Shown here: positions 55,094-64,000 of the stretch, one piece after another
Layout of the letters: each line of letters begins with the position of its first letter
How positions within the stretch are numbered: position 1 is the first letter of the stretch
Source: Candidatus Obscuribacterales bacterium
Lineage (GTDB): Bacteria > Cyanobacteriota > Vampirovibrionia > Obscuribacterales > Obscuribacteraceae
DNA length: 64,000 nucleotides
NCBI GenBank assembly: GCA_020050685.1
Contig: JAGVKG010000060.1
Coordinates: forward strand, 80,292 to 144,291
Direction of reading: 5' to 3'
Made by a program: the position numbers and the translations under genes
The notes under the pieces: model-generated
The model's input: only the letters and a program-made list of their open reading frames with translations
Told to the model about the DNA's origin: nothing
The model's database searches: none

Positions 55094-55350
55094 TTATATA
55101 CGTCTCCTCGAGATCCGATTTTTTCAATCCTGATGAGCTGAAGCTTGTCGAGCCTGTGAAACAACACTCTCCAACCACCAACGCGCAACCGAAATAGATC
55201 TGACCCAGAGAGTGGTTTAGCGTCAAGAGCTGGATCGTCCGGATTCAGTCCCAACTGAACAATCTTGTCGGTAATTCTTAATCGATCACCCCGCGATAAG
55301 GATTGCAGCTTCTGCCTCGCTTGCCGGCTGATTTCGACAGTAAATGGCAT
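55090..55350 (-). CDS. RelE/ParE family toxin
   Basis: An 86-residue toxin with the family layout: VEISRQARQKLQSLSRGDRL, then KPLSGSDLFRLRVGGWRVLF and LQLIRIEKIGSRGDVY. Such proteins are ribosome-dependent mRNA interferases or gyrase poisons; the RVGGWRVLF and terminal Tyr favour RelE. It is first in the operon, with repeats just upstream that could be the operator. Confidence 0.88.
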   Translation of the reverse strand: MPFTVEISRQARQKLQSLSRGDRLRITDKIVQLGLNPDDPALDAKPLSGSDLFRLRVGGWRVLFHRLDKLQLIRIEKIGSRGDVYK

Positions 55351-55352
55351 TA

Positions 55353-55391
55353 GTTATATTATAAGGTTATATTTGGTTATGGGCAATAACC
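55353..55391 (-). promoter_or_regulatory. Probable operator of the RelE/HTH pair
   Basis: GTTAT units occur at 55353, 55366 and 55376, followed by a perfect GGTTAT/ATAACC inverted repeat (55375-55380 and 55386-55391). They lie immediately upstream of the toxin start. Confidence 0.45.
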
Positions 55392-55614
55392 AACAACCTT
55401 CCCCCTTATTTAAAGACGGAGATCTAGCGATTTAGTTCAATAAAACTAGTTAAAAAATTTGCCTACGCGATAAGCGCAAAGACTGGAAATTTATCAGACC
55501 ACACGCCAGCCGACCCTTGACAATCACAACTGAGATTCATTTTGTTAATTGATAGTTTGCCTGTAAAATTGAAAAGTCTTTAGCTCTCTAGAGAAGGTCT
55601 AAAAGGAACTGACG

Positions 55615-56118
55615 ATGAGCAAACAATTTGCGGCGATGTTTTCTGCACTGGCACTTTCGATGACACTTATCTCGCCATGCTTGGCAGATGAAGTTGTGAA
55701 TTCAGATGCAGCAGCTGTACCTTCTCCTGCGGCAGAGTCTCAGGCGCAACCGGCGCCGGCTAAAGATGAAGATGCCGCAATTTCCATTGCGCAAGCGTCA
55801 GGGAAAACTAGCAGTAAGTCGAGTGGTGATTCCAGTTTTGCAACACAGTTCGCCTCATTTGCCGTCGGCACAGTGGTTGGCATTCCAATAGCCAGTGTAC
55901 GCAAAACAATACAAGACACTAGAAATGGAATCAAAGACATTACCGGCGAAAATAAATGGTTGAAGATATTGCTGTTCGCACCTGGCACGATTATCAGCGT
56001 TCCTTTTGCCTGCATTAGCGGCCCGGTTCAAGGCGCATACTTCGGCACGCGCAACAGCCTAATGAATTGCAACGAGCCGTTCAGCAAGGACGCGTTCAGC
56101 TTGGGCGATATGCCGTAG
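55615..56118 (+). CDS. Secreted hypothetical protein with two hydrophobic segments
   Basis: A 167-residue protein with signal peptide (FSALALSMTLISPCLADE). A Pro/Ala/Gln-rich linker is followed by two hydrophobic, glycine-containing segments (FASFAVGTVVGIPIASV and LLFAPGTIISVPFACISGPV) separated by a charged loop. The pattern could insert in a membrane. A good ribosome site (AAAGGAAC) precedes the ATG. No family recognised. Confidence 0.6.
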   Translation: MSKQFAAMFSALALSMTLISPCLADEVVNSDAAAVPSPAAESQAQPAPAKDEDAAISIAQASGKTSSKSSGDSSFATQFASFAVGTVVGIPIASVRKTIQDTRNGIKDITGENKWLKILLFAPGTIISVPFACISGPVQGAYFGTRNSLMNCNEPFSKDAFSLGDMP

Positions 56119-56166
56119 GTTCACTAATCCAATAAGTTAGCTTTGCCCGCATAGAGGTGCGCACTC

Positions 56167-56610
56167 TTATAGAGCGGTGTGAGTTGCCTCCAATCCAATT
56201 ACTAATCGCCGGTTTAGGAGTTTGCAAGCCTGCACAATACGCGGCAGCTTTGATCCATAATGAGGATCTAACATGCGTCGTACTTCCTTTTCATCCACAC
56301 CCAACTGTTTGGCCAACTGTACATTAGTAATACCGGCATCCTTCATAGCAACATATAGTGCTGCCTTTGCTACCGTTTCCGCCGGTGGTGCCACCATAAA
56401 TTCACCACGGCGCAACTTGCTCGGAGATGGAAATTCACGTTTCAGTTTCATATAAACTGCAAATACCTCATCCATTGCATCCGATGCCTGATCTAATGCA
56501 TCCGACTTATCCTCGCCCTGCGTAATAAGTTCAGGCAAGTCGCGACAAGTCACGACAAACCCGCCCTCTTCAGCTGATTTCAAGAAAACAGGATACTCAA
56601 AACGTTCCAT
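56167..56610 (-). CDS. hicB: HicB antitoxin with HTH
   Basis: A 147-residue antitoxin. The N-terminal HicB fold (YPVFLKSAEEGGFVVTCRDL, PELITQGEDKSDALDQASDA) blocks the toxin. The C-terminal helix-turn-helix (ITNVQLAKQLGVDEKEVRRM) binds DNA. ATG 56610 has GAGG 6 bases upstream; an ATG four codons earlier overlaps the hicA stop (ATGA) and is also possible. It follows hicA, the usual order. Confidence 0.9.
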   Translation of the reverse strand: MERFEYPVFLKSAEEGGFVVTCRDLPELITQGEDKSDALDQASDAMDEVFAVYMKLKREFPSPSKLRRGEFMVAPPAETVAKAALYVAMKDAGITNVQLAKQLGVDEKEVRRMLDPHYGSKLPRIVQACKLLNRRLVIGLEATHTAL

Positions 56611-56618
56611 AACAAACC

Positions 56619-56831
56619 TCAAAGATCATTTGGCTTAATACCAAGCTGAGAACACATTGCATGAAGTGTACCGGACTTCAGCTCATCCTTTAGATTGCGA
56701 ATTATCGTAAAAGCATTGCCGAAGTACAAAGTTTGGTGACTACCCTTACCGCGAGAAGCATCAAGAGTTACGGTCACACCGCGCCTTTTGGCAAGAGCTT
56801 TAACCTTGCGGATAAATTCGCTTCCCTTCAT
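56619..56831 (-). CDS. hicA: HicA mRNA interferase toxin
   Basis: A 70-residue double-stranded-RNA-binding-fold toxin. The start at 56831 (MKGSEFIRKVKALAKRRGVT) gives the normal family length; the open frame extends upstream into non-family sequence. The catalytic His lies in RGKGSHQTLYF and the GNAFTIIRNLKDELKSGTL strand/helix follow. Cleaves mRNA independently of the ribosome, held in check by HicB. Confidence 0.9.
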   Translation of the reverse strand: MKGSEFIRKVKALAKRRGVTVTLDASRGKGSHQTLYFGNAFTIIRNLKDELKSGTLHAMCSQLGIKPNDL

Positions 56832-56956
56832 ACTTCCATTATCGGTCAAAAACGTCCGACGATCAATAGGTTCTTCATTAAAAAGGCAACGAGATGAGAA
56901 CTTTCGCGCTGGCGCGTGTATATAAGTAGTACGGGTATCCGGCTGCGGACTATCAT

Positions 56957-58498
56957 ATGCAAACTCCGGAAGAACATGACTGGCCAACAATTCTGAGGCA
57001 GGCTGAGGAAAAACTTCAGCAGGCGATAGAGGCGTATGGCCCGAATAGTCCCGAGATTGCTGACTATTTGGAAGAGTTTGCCGCAGAGCTAAAGAAAGCG
57101 AACGTTCGGCTTGATGAAGCAGCCGAGCTGGAAAGTCGCGCACTTGCGCTTCGGGCTAGCCACCCCAAAAAATTGAAGAGCCGCTTTCTTGGCACAGCAA
57201 CTCACGAATCGGCTAATGTACCTACCGGTACCGAATCCAAGAAATGCCCGCGTTGTGGAAATGACATTCCCATTGAACCCGGTGAGCCACTCAAGTGTGG
57301 CTGCGGTTGGTATCCCAATGCCCATCGTGCCACGCTGGCAAAAGTCGCGCTTGCGCTCGGGTTTGTGGCGGCGATGGCTGCAGGCATCTGGGTGATGACC
57401 CACTTTTACGATTACTTCCCAGATAATAAGGCCGCGGACGACTTTGTAAAAGAAGCCAAAGACTTTCAAGTTCAAAACAAAGCACAAGAGGCTGGTAACG
57501 CATATTATACAGCCCTGAGAGTCAGCCCTAAGCGCGCCGACATTCGCTACAAGCTTTCGCAATTTCTCCTTGCGATAAATCACCCATATGAAGCACTGGA
57601 AGAAGCACGGCTTGCCTATGAAATGGAGCCGAACAATTATGCATACACTTTTAATTTCTGCGTGCTGCTCTCAACCTATGGTGATTTCAAAATAACAAGC
57701 AACACATTCGACAAAGTCTTGCCAATGTATCCGAAGGATTTCCAACTGAGATTGATCGCAGCAGCGCACTATAAAAACCAAAACAAATTAGACAAGGCCG
57801 AGAAAGCTTTGAAGGAAGCAACCAAGATCCAGAAGAAAGGCGATTTGTGCTGGGATAGTCTTGCCGGGATATATCAGGAGCAAAACAAGAAAAAAGAAAT
57901 GCTGCAGACAGTCAAAGATGGCTTGGCCGCTAATCCGGAGAGTGCTGCGCTGAACTACAGATTGGGATACATGTATGCAGAAGCGCACAACCCGCAAGCT
58001 GTTGGTTATCTGAAGAAGGCGGTGGAATTAAATCCGTACATGACCGAAACTGTTTCACCGGTTCTGGAAGCAATCACCAAAAGTGGTGGCAGAGCGACGT
58101 ACTTGATACGTTTGCATAGACAAGGCGATAGCTATTTGGTGGACGCGGTGATCAATAACAAGTATCACGTTTGGCTGCAAGTGGACACTGGCGCAAACAT
58201 GTGCGTCATGCCGTCGCGCACGCGCAGTTGGTCTGCAGGCAATTTGAAAGGTATGCCGCACATCGCAATCAATGGTGTGACTGGTACAACCTTGGCACCA
58301 ATCGTGGCGATTCCCTCGCTGAAAGTGGGTGGCGCTGAAGTTAAAAATGTACGCGCCGTAATTCACGACATCCGCGGTCACGGCATGTCCGAGGGACTGC
58401 TCGGCATGACCTTCCTCGAACACTTCGAAGTATCCATGGATTCCAAAAACCAACGCCTGGTGCTGACAGAGAGAACGAGCAAATTGCTTTCGAAATAG
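56957..58498 (+). CDS. Membrane-anchored TPR protein with retropepsin-like aspartic protease domain
   Basis: A 513-residue multidomain protein: an N-terminal helical region, a zinc ribbon at about 96-117 (KCPRCGNDIPIEPGEPLKCG), one membrane segment (VALALGFVAAMAAGIWVMTH) at about 131-150, tetratricopeptide repeats at 165-370 (for example LNYRLGYMYAEAHNPQAVGY), and a C-terminal retropepsin fold with LQVDTGANMCVMPSR (catalytic Asp) and the flap-side GLLGMTFLEHFEV. The domain order is uncommon. It should lie with the zinc ribbon inside and the protease outside the inner membrane. Substrate unknown. It would act as a dimer, as single-Asp retropepsins do. Confidence 0.8.
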   Translation: MQTPEEHDWPTILRQAEEKLQQAIEAYGPNSPEIADYLEEFAAELKKANVRLDEAAELESRALALRASHPKKLKSRFLGTATHESANVPTGTESKKCPRCGNDIPIEPGEPLKCGCGWYPNAHRATLAKVALALGFVAAMAAGIWVMTHFYDYFPDNKAADDFVKEAKDFQVQNKAQEAGNAYYTALRVSPKRADIRYKLSQFLLAINHPYEALEEARLAYEMEPNNYAYTFNFCVLLSTYGDFKITSNTFDKVLPMYPKDFQLRLIAAAHYKNQNKLDKAEKALKEATKIQKKGDLCWDSLAGIYQEQNKKKEMLQTVKDGLAANPESAALNYRLGYMYAEAHNPQAVGYLKKAVELNPYMTETVSPVLEAITKSGGRATYLIRLHRQGDSYLVDAVINNKYHVWLQVDTGANMCVMPSRTRSWSAGNLKGMPHIAINGVTGTTLAPIVAIPSLKVGGAEVKNVRAVIHDIRGHGMSEGLLGMTFLEHFEVSMDSKNQRLVLTERTSKLLSK

Positions 58499-58605
58499 CC
58501 TTTGCCTTTGGCCGATCCCGAATCGATTTAAAGCCCTATTTCGTCTTGCATTGTGAGAATAATTCGCGATAATTGGCCGATCTTTTGGCCGATCCTATCT
58601 TCCTT

Positions 58606-59484
58606 TTACATGGCTCTACTTATTGAACCCAGGAATGTGGCTATCGCAGCGTACATTTTGCTTGGGTTAACTTTGTACAAATCAGCATGCCCTGCTCCAT
58701 CTATTTCAATCAGTCCGAACTTGTGCGCGGCATTCGCGTAAACAATTTCAGCATGCCTAACTGGTATCAACCAATCTTGCTTGCCATGCAGAACCAGAAC
58801 GGGGCAACTAATGTGCTTGACCAATTCTGCATTGTGCAATTGCGGCATAGGAAACATGGCATCCGGATAAGCACATAGCAATGCGATTTTTTCGCGAGCA
58901 ATTTCTGGCAATCCCATGAATCCGGATTGCAAAATTACACCTGCACATTTGCGCTGATTAGCTACTTCGCAGCTTACACCCGTGCCAAGTGACTCGCCAT
59001 ATAAGACAATATCCTTGTTCTGATATCCAAGATTTTTCGTAATGTAATCAAAGGCAGAAAGACCGTCTTCAACAATTCCTTGTAGCGTTGGGTGTCCCTG
59101 GCTCTTGCCGAATCCTTGATAATCATAGAGAAACACCGATGCCCCCGATTTCAGGGCGGCGCGAGTCACGGACGAGCGAATGACTACATTGCCGGAATTA
59201 CCATGACTGACCAAGACAATCGTTTTCCCGCCAGGCGTTGTGCCCTTACGAGCGTCAAAGAACCATCCGTGTAACATATTTCCGTTCTTAGACGGGAAAA
59301 AGATATTCTCTGGCTTAATCCCATAAATATCCTTAACACTAGAATAATCCCGGCAGTGCTGCTCAGGATGGAACAGCATCGCACTCCACGTGCCCTGAGC
59401 AATTCCCCACCCGGGAGACAAAGAAACGTAGCCCGCAACAACAGCAATCAACATAGCCGCAATCAGAATCATCGCCCTTTTCAT
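58606..59484 (-). CDS. Alpha/beta hydrolase, membrane or periplasmic (BEM46-like)
   Basis: A 292-residue serine hydrolase with an N-terminal hydrophobic anchor (AMILIAAMLIAVVAGYVSL). Catalytic residues: oxyanion HGNSGN, nucleophile GESLG near residue 170, Asp in VLHGKQDWLIP, His in GAGHADLY. A GTGCC-like FLYDYQGFGKSQGHPTL block supports the BEM46/YhfR-like group. Substrate unknown. GGTGGAGT precedes the ATG. Confidence 0.85.
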   Translation of the reverse strand: MKRAMILIAAMLIAVVAGYVSLSPGWGIAQGTWSAMLFHPEQHCRDYSSVKDIYGIKPENIFFPSKNGNMLHGWFFDARKGTTPGGKTIVLVSHGNSGNVVIRSSVTRAALKSGASVFLYDYQGFGKSQGHPTLQGIVEDGLSAFDYITKNLGYQNKDIVLYGESLGTGVSCEVANQRKCAGVILQSGFMGLPEIAREKIALLCAYPDAMFPMPQLHNAELVKHISCPVLVLHGKQDWLIPVRHAEIVYANAAHKFGLIEIDGAGHADLYKVNPSKMYAAIATFLGSISRAM

Positions 59485-59537
59485 TGGTACTCCACCTCTT
59501 ACTTACGTTCATTATATAAGCATTTGGGAAATCAGCA

Positions 59538-61136
59538 CTACTGCTTGATCGGCACAGGATTGAATGACGGCAGTTTGGCTGGTATGCGCTGGGTGACTAT
59601 GCGCGAAATTGTCGCGTAGTTCTTTTTGCTTTGCAGCACGGCTGGGCTTGTAGGACCGAGAGCTTTTTCTCTTATAGTTGAGACGCGTTTCAAAAGTGGT
59701 AGCGCTTGAGAGAATTGTTTTTTCCGGCAATAAACAATTGCGAGTGTCTCGAGAGGCGACGCTAAATTTATGTGTGTTGGGCCAAACACCTTTTCTTCAA
59801 TTGCAACTGCTCGTTTAAGTAGAGGTTCTGCTTGCGCGGGTTTGCCCATGGAATCGTACATAGATCCCAGATTGCTAAGACTTATGGCGACGCGGGGATC
59901 TTGCGGGCCAAATTTTTCTGCTTCAGTTACAGCAGCGGAAAATGATTTCGCCGCATCAGCATATTTGTGCTGATTGGCTGCCATCACACCAGCGCGCATG
60001 AGCTTGTCCCACTCACTTTCATTCACCGAAGCGGTTGCCGAATTTTTCCCACCGCGAATTTGAGTAGCGCGCGCTTCCATTTTTTGCGCTTCCGCATTTT
60101 TATTCAACACACGCAACAGATTTGCGTAATTATCCAAGATAACCGCCAAGCGTGGATGATTCGGCCCAAGTGTCTTTTCTCCCACAGTCAAAGCACGCTT
60201 CTCTTCCAGTTCGGCCAGAGCATACTTGCCTTGGTTTTGATGAAGCACAGCCATGTTTGCCACTGTCTCAACTACAGCCGGATGATTGGGACCAAATTTC
60301 TTCTCCCGAATTGCCAACGCGCGCTTTAACAACACCTCTTCTTGCGTATAATTTCCAAGCTTTCCATAAATCACAGCTAAGCCGTTCAGACTTTGCGCAA
60401 CATCAGGATGATCCGGTCCGAATGCTTTCTCGCGAATCTTCAGCGAACGCTCCATGTATTGTTTCGCCTCGGAAATTTTTCCCGCGGTGAGACACTGCGA
60501 ACTCATGTTGCTGAGAGTAACAGCAACGTCCGGATGATCCGGACCAAGCGTTTTTTCCTCAATTGCCAGAGCGCGCTTAATCAGCGGCTCCGCTTCCGCA
60601 TTCTTTTGCAGACCGCGATATATCTGCGCCAAGTTATCAAGCAGGCTGGCAACCTCAGGGCTCTCAGAGCCAAATGCTTTTTCCGTAACTTCAATTGCAT
60701 GCAGATAAAGAGGCTCTGCTTCAGCGAACTTTCCCTGCGCAAGATACAAGCTTGCCAAGTTACTCGTGCTCACAGCTACTACCTTATGGTCAGGACCGAG
60801 AATTTTTTCGTAGGTGGCAATGGCTTGCTTGTAAAGTGGTTCTGCCACCGCGTACTTGCCTTGGCGCTCATAAGTTTCGGCAAGATTGTTTTGGCAAGTG
60901 GCAATCAGTCCATCTTTGTTTTCAATTTCCTGCTGGCTAGTTGCAGGTAAGCCTTCCGCGTCCTTTTGTGCCGCCAGGAAATGTTTTTCAGCAGACGCAT
61001 AGTCCGCCTGCTGAAGCGACGTCCTGCCAGCCGACATCTCGCTCTTCCAAAGCTCGCTTTGGGCGAGGCACGCTCCGACAGATAAAATCAGCGAAGCCGC
61101 GAGGCAAAATAGAAGTTTAGAATTGCTAATAGACAT
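59538..61136 (-). CDS. Secreted kinesin-light-chain-type TPR protein
   Basis: A 532-residue protein with a signal peptide (KLLFCLAASLILSVGACLAQ) and roughly ten 42-residue TPR_10/TPR_12 repeats marked by recurring ALAIREKxFGPNHPxVAxxL and NLAxxYxxxGKYxxAE. The repeats run nearly to the end, broken by a short linker at residues about 360-380. Same architecture as other TPR proteins here. It starts 47 bases after the adhesin stop on the same strand, so the two are probably cotranscribed. Confidence 0.85.
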   Translation of the reverse strand: MSISNSKLLFCLAASLILSVGACLAQSELWKSEMSAGRTSLQQADYASAEKHFLAAQKDAEGLPATSQQEIENKDGLIATCQNNLAETYERQGKYAVAEPLYKQAIATYEKILGPDHKVVAVSTSNLASLYLAQGKFAEAEPLYLHAIEVTEKAFGSESPEVASLLDNLAQIYRGLQKNAEAEPLIKRALAIEEKTLGPDHPDVAVTLSNMSSQCLTAGKISEAKQYMERSLKIREKAFGPDHPDVAQSLNGLAVIYGKLGNYTQEEVLLKRALAIREKKFGPNHPAVVETVANMAVLHQNQGKYALAELEEKRALTVGEKTLGPNHPRLAVILDNYANLLRVLNKNAEAQKMEARATQIRGGKNSATASVNESEWDKLMRAGVMAANQHKYADAAKSFSAAVTEAEKFGPQDPRVAISLSNLGSMYDSMGKPAQAEPLLKRAVAIEEKVFGPTHINLASPLETLAIVYCRKKQFSQALPLLKRVSTIREKALGPTSPAVLQSKKNYATISRIVTQRIPAKLPSFNPVPIKQ

Positions 61137-61182
61137 AGGTATCCAATTATAGTGATTCCCATGTGCCCTTCAAGCTGTGAAT

Positions 61183-63915
61183 TCATTCGGCCATCGCCTG
61201 TTCGAATTCGAGTGTATCTTCTGAGACATCGCCAGTGTCTACAATTGCACCATTGTCATCATGATCACCAATGTCATCGTCTGCGAGCGGACTAAATGCT
61301 ATGGGAGTTTCACCAGCACCAATGTGAACGTCTCCATTTAGTGTTATCGGATTGACCGCATGTCTTCTGGAAGTGACATTGAAAACAACACTCTTCCCAA
61401 TTGCAGAAATGCTATTAGTTGGTGCATTGGCCAGTATTGAATCCTTACGTCCAAAGTTTATCGATCCGCCTCTAGTTATAGTTGTAGTGATATTCGGTGG
61501 TGCTTTAGGATTTATGGCAATCGGTGCCCCATTCGGTCCGACCACTATATTGATTTTCCCAACCTTTCGTGAGCCAGGAGCAGCGTAGACTTGAGAGCCA
61601 GTACCAAAAAATATCGTGCCGGTCTCCGCATTGGCGCTTTGCAGTAAAACATTACCTCCTGAAGAGAATATTGTTTCGCCAGCTCCTATCGCCAATGGGC
61701 CGTTCTGCGCAGTCGCAAAAATTGAACCATTTGATGCTTCAAGGCTGTTTACTGTTAGACCTTGCGTTGCTGTAACCGTTAGATTTCCACCTGAAGTTGA
61801 ATCATCTACAGTCCCACTTCCAAGAATAGCCAACGTCACAACGCCCGTACCCGATGTGTTTGCTGAAACCGTACTGACTTGCAAATTTGTAGCTGAGATA
61901 CTACCAGTACCGCTGCTAAGATCCAGATCCGCACCGAGAGTCTGACCAGATACGGTCACATTACCGCTACCGTTTGCAGACAAAACCGTGAGACTGCCAG
62001 CTTTACCAAGTTGAGCAGTCGAGGAAATGCCAGCGTTGTTCGCCACGGTTGATTCACTTATGTTGTCGGCAAGTACATTACCTACGTTAGCGATTGCCGA
62101 GGTAGAACTAATTGAGAAAGTAGGACCAACATCAATGCCTGTAATACTGAGTGCTCTCGTGCCAGTATTTGCTAAAAACACACTGGAATCTGATGTGACA
62201 GAAAGAGATGCTGTATCCATCTGCAATCTGCTTCCGATTGAACCAATGTCGCCAGAATCAGATGCGAAATTTACCGTGTTGGCTGTTATCGTCCAGTTAT
62301 CAGACCTGTCAATACCACCGGCACCGGAAAGATCGACTGTCGCTGCTGATAAATTTGCTCCGACCGTAATTACTCCACTTCCAGCGGTTACAAGCTTTAA
62401 CGTACCACCGATTGTTGAAGCCCCTAACGTCACACTGTCACTTTCATCCACATATGAGCTACCAGTCGTATTCATGGTCAGCGTTCCAGCAGACGTCCAA
62501 ATGTGAGTTTCATTCGATCCAATATGTCCACTACCGGATGCGAGATTCACTGTCGCTCCTGTTAGCGTGAAATTACCAGAACGATCTATTGAACCACTCC
62601 CATTCGCAGCCAGTGTCATCGTGCCTGCCGACGAATTCGCCCCTATAAATATCGATCCATTATTCGAAGTTGTTAGCTCCAGTGTACCGACAACCGTTGA
62701 TGAATCCAGTATCACACTATTTGTCTCATTAACATAGGAACCACCAGATGTGTTCAACGTCAGTGTTCCGGCGGTTGTCTTGATGGGGGTCACATTTGAT
62801 CCAATATCTCCGCTGCCCGATGCAAGATTGACAAAGGTTCCTGTCAATGTGAAATTGCCGAAGCGATCTATCAAGCCATTTCCATTTGCCATCAAATTCA
62901 TCGTTCCTGCTGATGAATTTGCTCCTACCGTAATTGATCCATTGTTCGCAGTTGTTAAATTAAGTGACACAGAGACCGTCGATGCTCCCAAAATTACATC
63001 GTCTGCTTCATTGACATATGAATTACCAGTTGTACTCAATGTCAATGTTCCAGCATCTGTTTGGATGGGAGCTACTTCCGATCCAATGTCAGAACTGATG
63101 GCAACAAGGTTGACTATAGTTCCCGTTAATGTGAAATTGCCAGAACAGTCTATACCATTAGCAGTAAGATTTAGTGTTCCTGCCGTTGAATCTGCCCCCA
63201 CAGTTATCGATCCGTTTACTGTAGCTAGCTCTAGTATACCGGTTACCGCCGACGCTCCCAGCACAACATTCTCATTTGCATTTACATACGAACTACCCGC
63301 GGTAGTCAATATCAATGTTCCAGTTTCTACCTGGATCGGAACTGCATTCGAGCCAATGTCTCCGCTGCCCGATTCAAGATTCACTACGCCACCTGATAAT
63401 GTGAAATTACCAGAACGATCTATGACGCCATTTCCATGTGCAATTAGCTTCAGCGGGCCTGCCGATGAATTACCTCCTATGGTTATCGATCCATTGCTTG
63501 CTGTTGTTAGCTTTAATGTACCGGAAACCGCCGAGGCTCCTAGAGTCACGTTGTTCGCTTCGTTCACATAGGCGTTGCCTGCTGTATTAAGCAATAGTGT
63601 TCCAGCGGCAGTCTGGATGGGAGCTATATTCGATCCAATTTGCCCAATGTCAGATGTGAGATTTACCATTGTTCCTGTCAATGTACAATCTCCGGAACGA
63701 CTTATCGAGCCACTTCCGTTTGCAGTTAGCTTCATAGTTCCCGCCGAAGAATCAGCGCCCACAGTTATCGATCCATTGTTTGCAGTTGTTAGTTCTAGCG
63801 TGCCGGAAACGATCGATGTATCCAGAATTACGCTGCTTGCCTCCCTTACAAATGCACTTCCTGCTGTGTTCACCTTCAATGTTCCGGCGTCTAGCTGGAT
63901 CGTGTTATTTACCAC
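61183..63915 (-). CDS. Third repeat adhesin, 5' end missing or broken
   Basis: A 910-codon frame with a GTG at 63915. The first residues (VVNNTIQLDAGTLKVNTAGS) already match the middle of the repeat unit, and an in-frame TGA lies at 63946-63948, so there is no signal peptide and no N-terminal module like the two adhesins at the left end. About six copies of a roughly 93-residue unit follow (core GTLELTTANNGSITVGADSS, then GSIDRSGNFTLTGxxVNLAS and YVNEADDVILGAS), the last one degenerate. A C-terminal acidic region (ADDDIGDHDDNGAIVDTGDV) resembles the adhesin at 788-5518. Probably a 5'-truncated pseudogene, or the copy of a gene whose true start lies beyond the window in another frame. Confidence 0.65.
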   Translation of the reverse strand: MVNNTIQLDAGTLKVNTAGSAFVREASSVILDTSIVSGTLELTTANNGSITVGADSSAGTMKLTANGSGSISRSGDCTLTGTMVNLTSDIGQIGSNIAPIQTAAGTLLLNTAGNAYVNEANNVTLGASAVSGTLKLTTASNGSITIGGNSSAGPLKLIAHGNGVIDRSGNFTLSGGVVNLESGSGDIGSNAVPIQVETGTLILTTAGSSYVNANENVVLGASAVTGILELATVNGSITVGADSTAGTLNLTANGIDCSGNFTLTGTIVNLVAISSDIGSEVAPIQTDAGTLTLSTTGNSYVNEADDVILGASTVSVSLNLTTANNGSITVGANSSAGTMNLMANGNGLIDRFGNFTLTGTFVNLASGSGDIGSNVTPIKTTAGTLTLNTSGGSYVNETNSVILDSSTVVGTLELTTSNNGSIFIGANSSAGTMTLAANGSGSIDRSGNFTLTGATVNLASGSGHIGSNETHIWTSAGTLTMNTTGSSYVDESDSVTLGASTIGGTLKLVTAGSGVITVGANLSAATVDLSGAGGIDRSDNWTITANTVNFASDSGDIGSIGSRLQMDTASLSVTSDSSVFLANTGTRALSITGIDVGPTFSISSTSAIANVGNVLADNISESTVANNAGISSTAQLGKAGSLTVLSANGSGNVTVSGQTLGADLDLSSGTGSISATNLQVSTVSANTSGTGVVTLAILGSGTVDDSTSGGNLTVTATQGLTVNSLEASNGSIFATAQNGPLAIGAGETIFSSGGNVLLQSANAETGTIFFGTGSQVYAAPGSRKVGKINIVVGPNGAPIAINPKAPPNITTTITRGGSINFGRKDSILANAPTNSISAIGKSVVFNVTSRRHAVNPITLNGDVHIGAGETPIAFSPLADDDIGDHDDNGAIVDTGDVSEDTLEFEQAMAE

Positions 63916-64000
63916 AGAGAATGTCCTGTCATGAGCTAAGATTTCTCAGTTAATTTGGCGTAAAAGGAATCCGGTCTTAGAGTTTTTGTTGAAGACAAAA

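Noticed and set aside
61352..63934. Long plus-strand frames opposite the third adhesin
   Set aside because: Repeat with the same period as the adhesin and have Pro/Val-rich composition; antisense shadows.

Overview
The window looks like chromosomal DNA of a non-photosynthetic relative of cyanobacteria, most like the Melainabacteria/Vampirovibrionia group (Obscuribacter-like). This is inferred from the gene repertoire, not from a marker gene: very large repeat adhesins with a shared N-terminal module, many secreted TPR proteins, an animal-type-length transketolase, a MurT-type Mur ligase, DUF433/DUF5615 pairs and a Tad-type pilus-related protein. Signal peptides, lipoboxes and Tat-like leaders are frequent, so many products act at or beyond the inner membrane.

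Layout. 1-5.5 kb: two tandem adhesins on the minus strand, the first cut by the window edge. 5.7-8.3 kb: a cytosolic M1 aminopeptidase. 8.45-12.9 kb: a tight plus-strand operon of transketolase, a six-hairpin glycosidase-like secreted protein, a DUF547 protein and an EVE-domain protein. 12.9-19.2 kb: an accessory island with the amino-terminal quarter of a type II-C Cas9, an in-frame orphan tail plus a probable immunity gene, an orphan frameshifted RHS core, a TPR lipoprotein, a seven-module DUF4379 zinc-ribbon protein and a GNAT/DUF1778 toxin-antitoxin pair. A 21-bp inverted repeat (13125-13145 and 16413-16433) brackets the Cas9/RHS/lipoprotein part. 19.2-24.3 kb: secreted TPR protein, a papain-like cysteine-protease candidate with tandem repeats, and unknowns. 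24.3-41.5 kb: housekeeping block (secreted M1 peptidase, gamma-carbonic-anhydrase-like protein, TPR protein, MurT, NAD kinase, AlaRS, RNase H, branched-chain aminotransferase, hemerythrin, RNase D, inositol-phosphatase family, YbjN-like protein). 41.5-53.6 kb: repeat cluster, tRNA-Asn, TadG-like protein, M3 peptidase, two patatins, RNB ribonuclease, acyltransferase domain and GH13 enzyme. 53.8-56.8 kb: three adjacent toxin-antitoxin modules (DUF433/DUF5615, RelE/HTH, HicAB). 57-64 kb: membrane-anchored TPR/retropepsin protein, alpha/beta hydrolase, TPR protein and a third adhesin that begins in the middle of a repeat.

Most unusual points: (i) the truncated Cas9 joined in frame, across one stop codon, to an RHS-style tail and lying inside inverted repeats; (ii) a palindromic element inserted in the same reading frame in two unrelated protein genes, with compensatory stem changes, plus a larger relative that supplies the stop codon of the GH13 gene; (iii) two clusters of a GTCATCCTGAGG repeat; (iv) three consecutive toxin-antitoxin modules in 3 kb. 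No intact CRISPR array, transposase or rRNA gene was seen.
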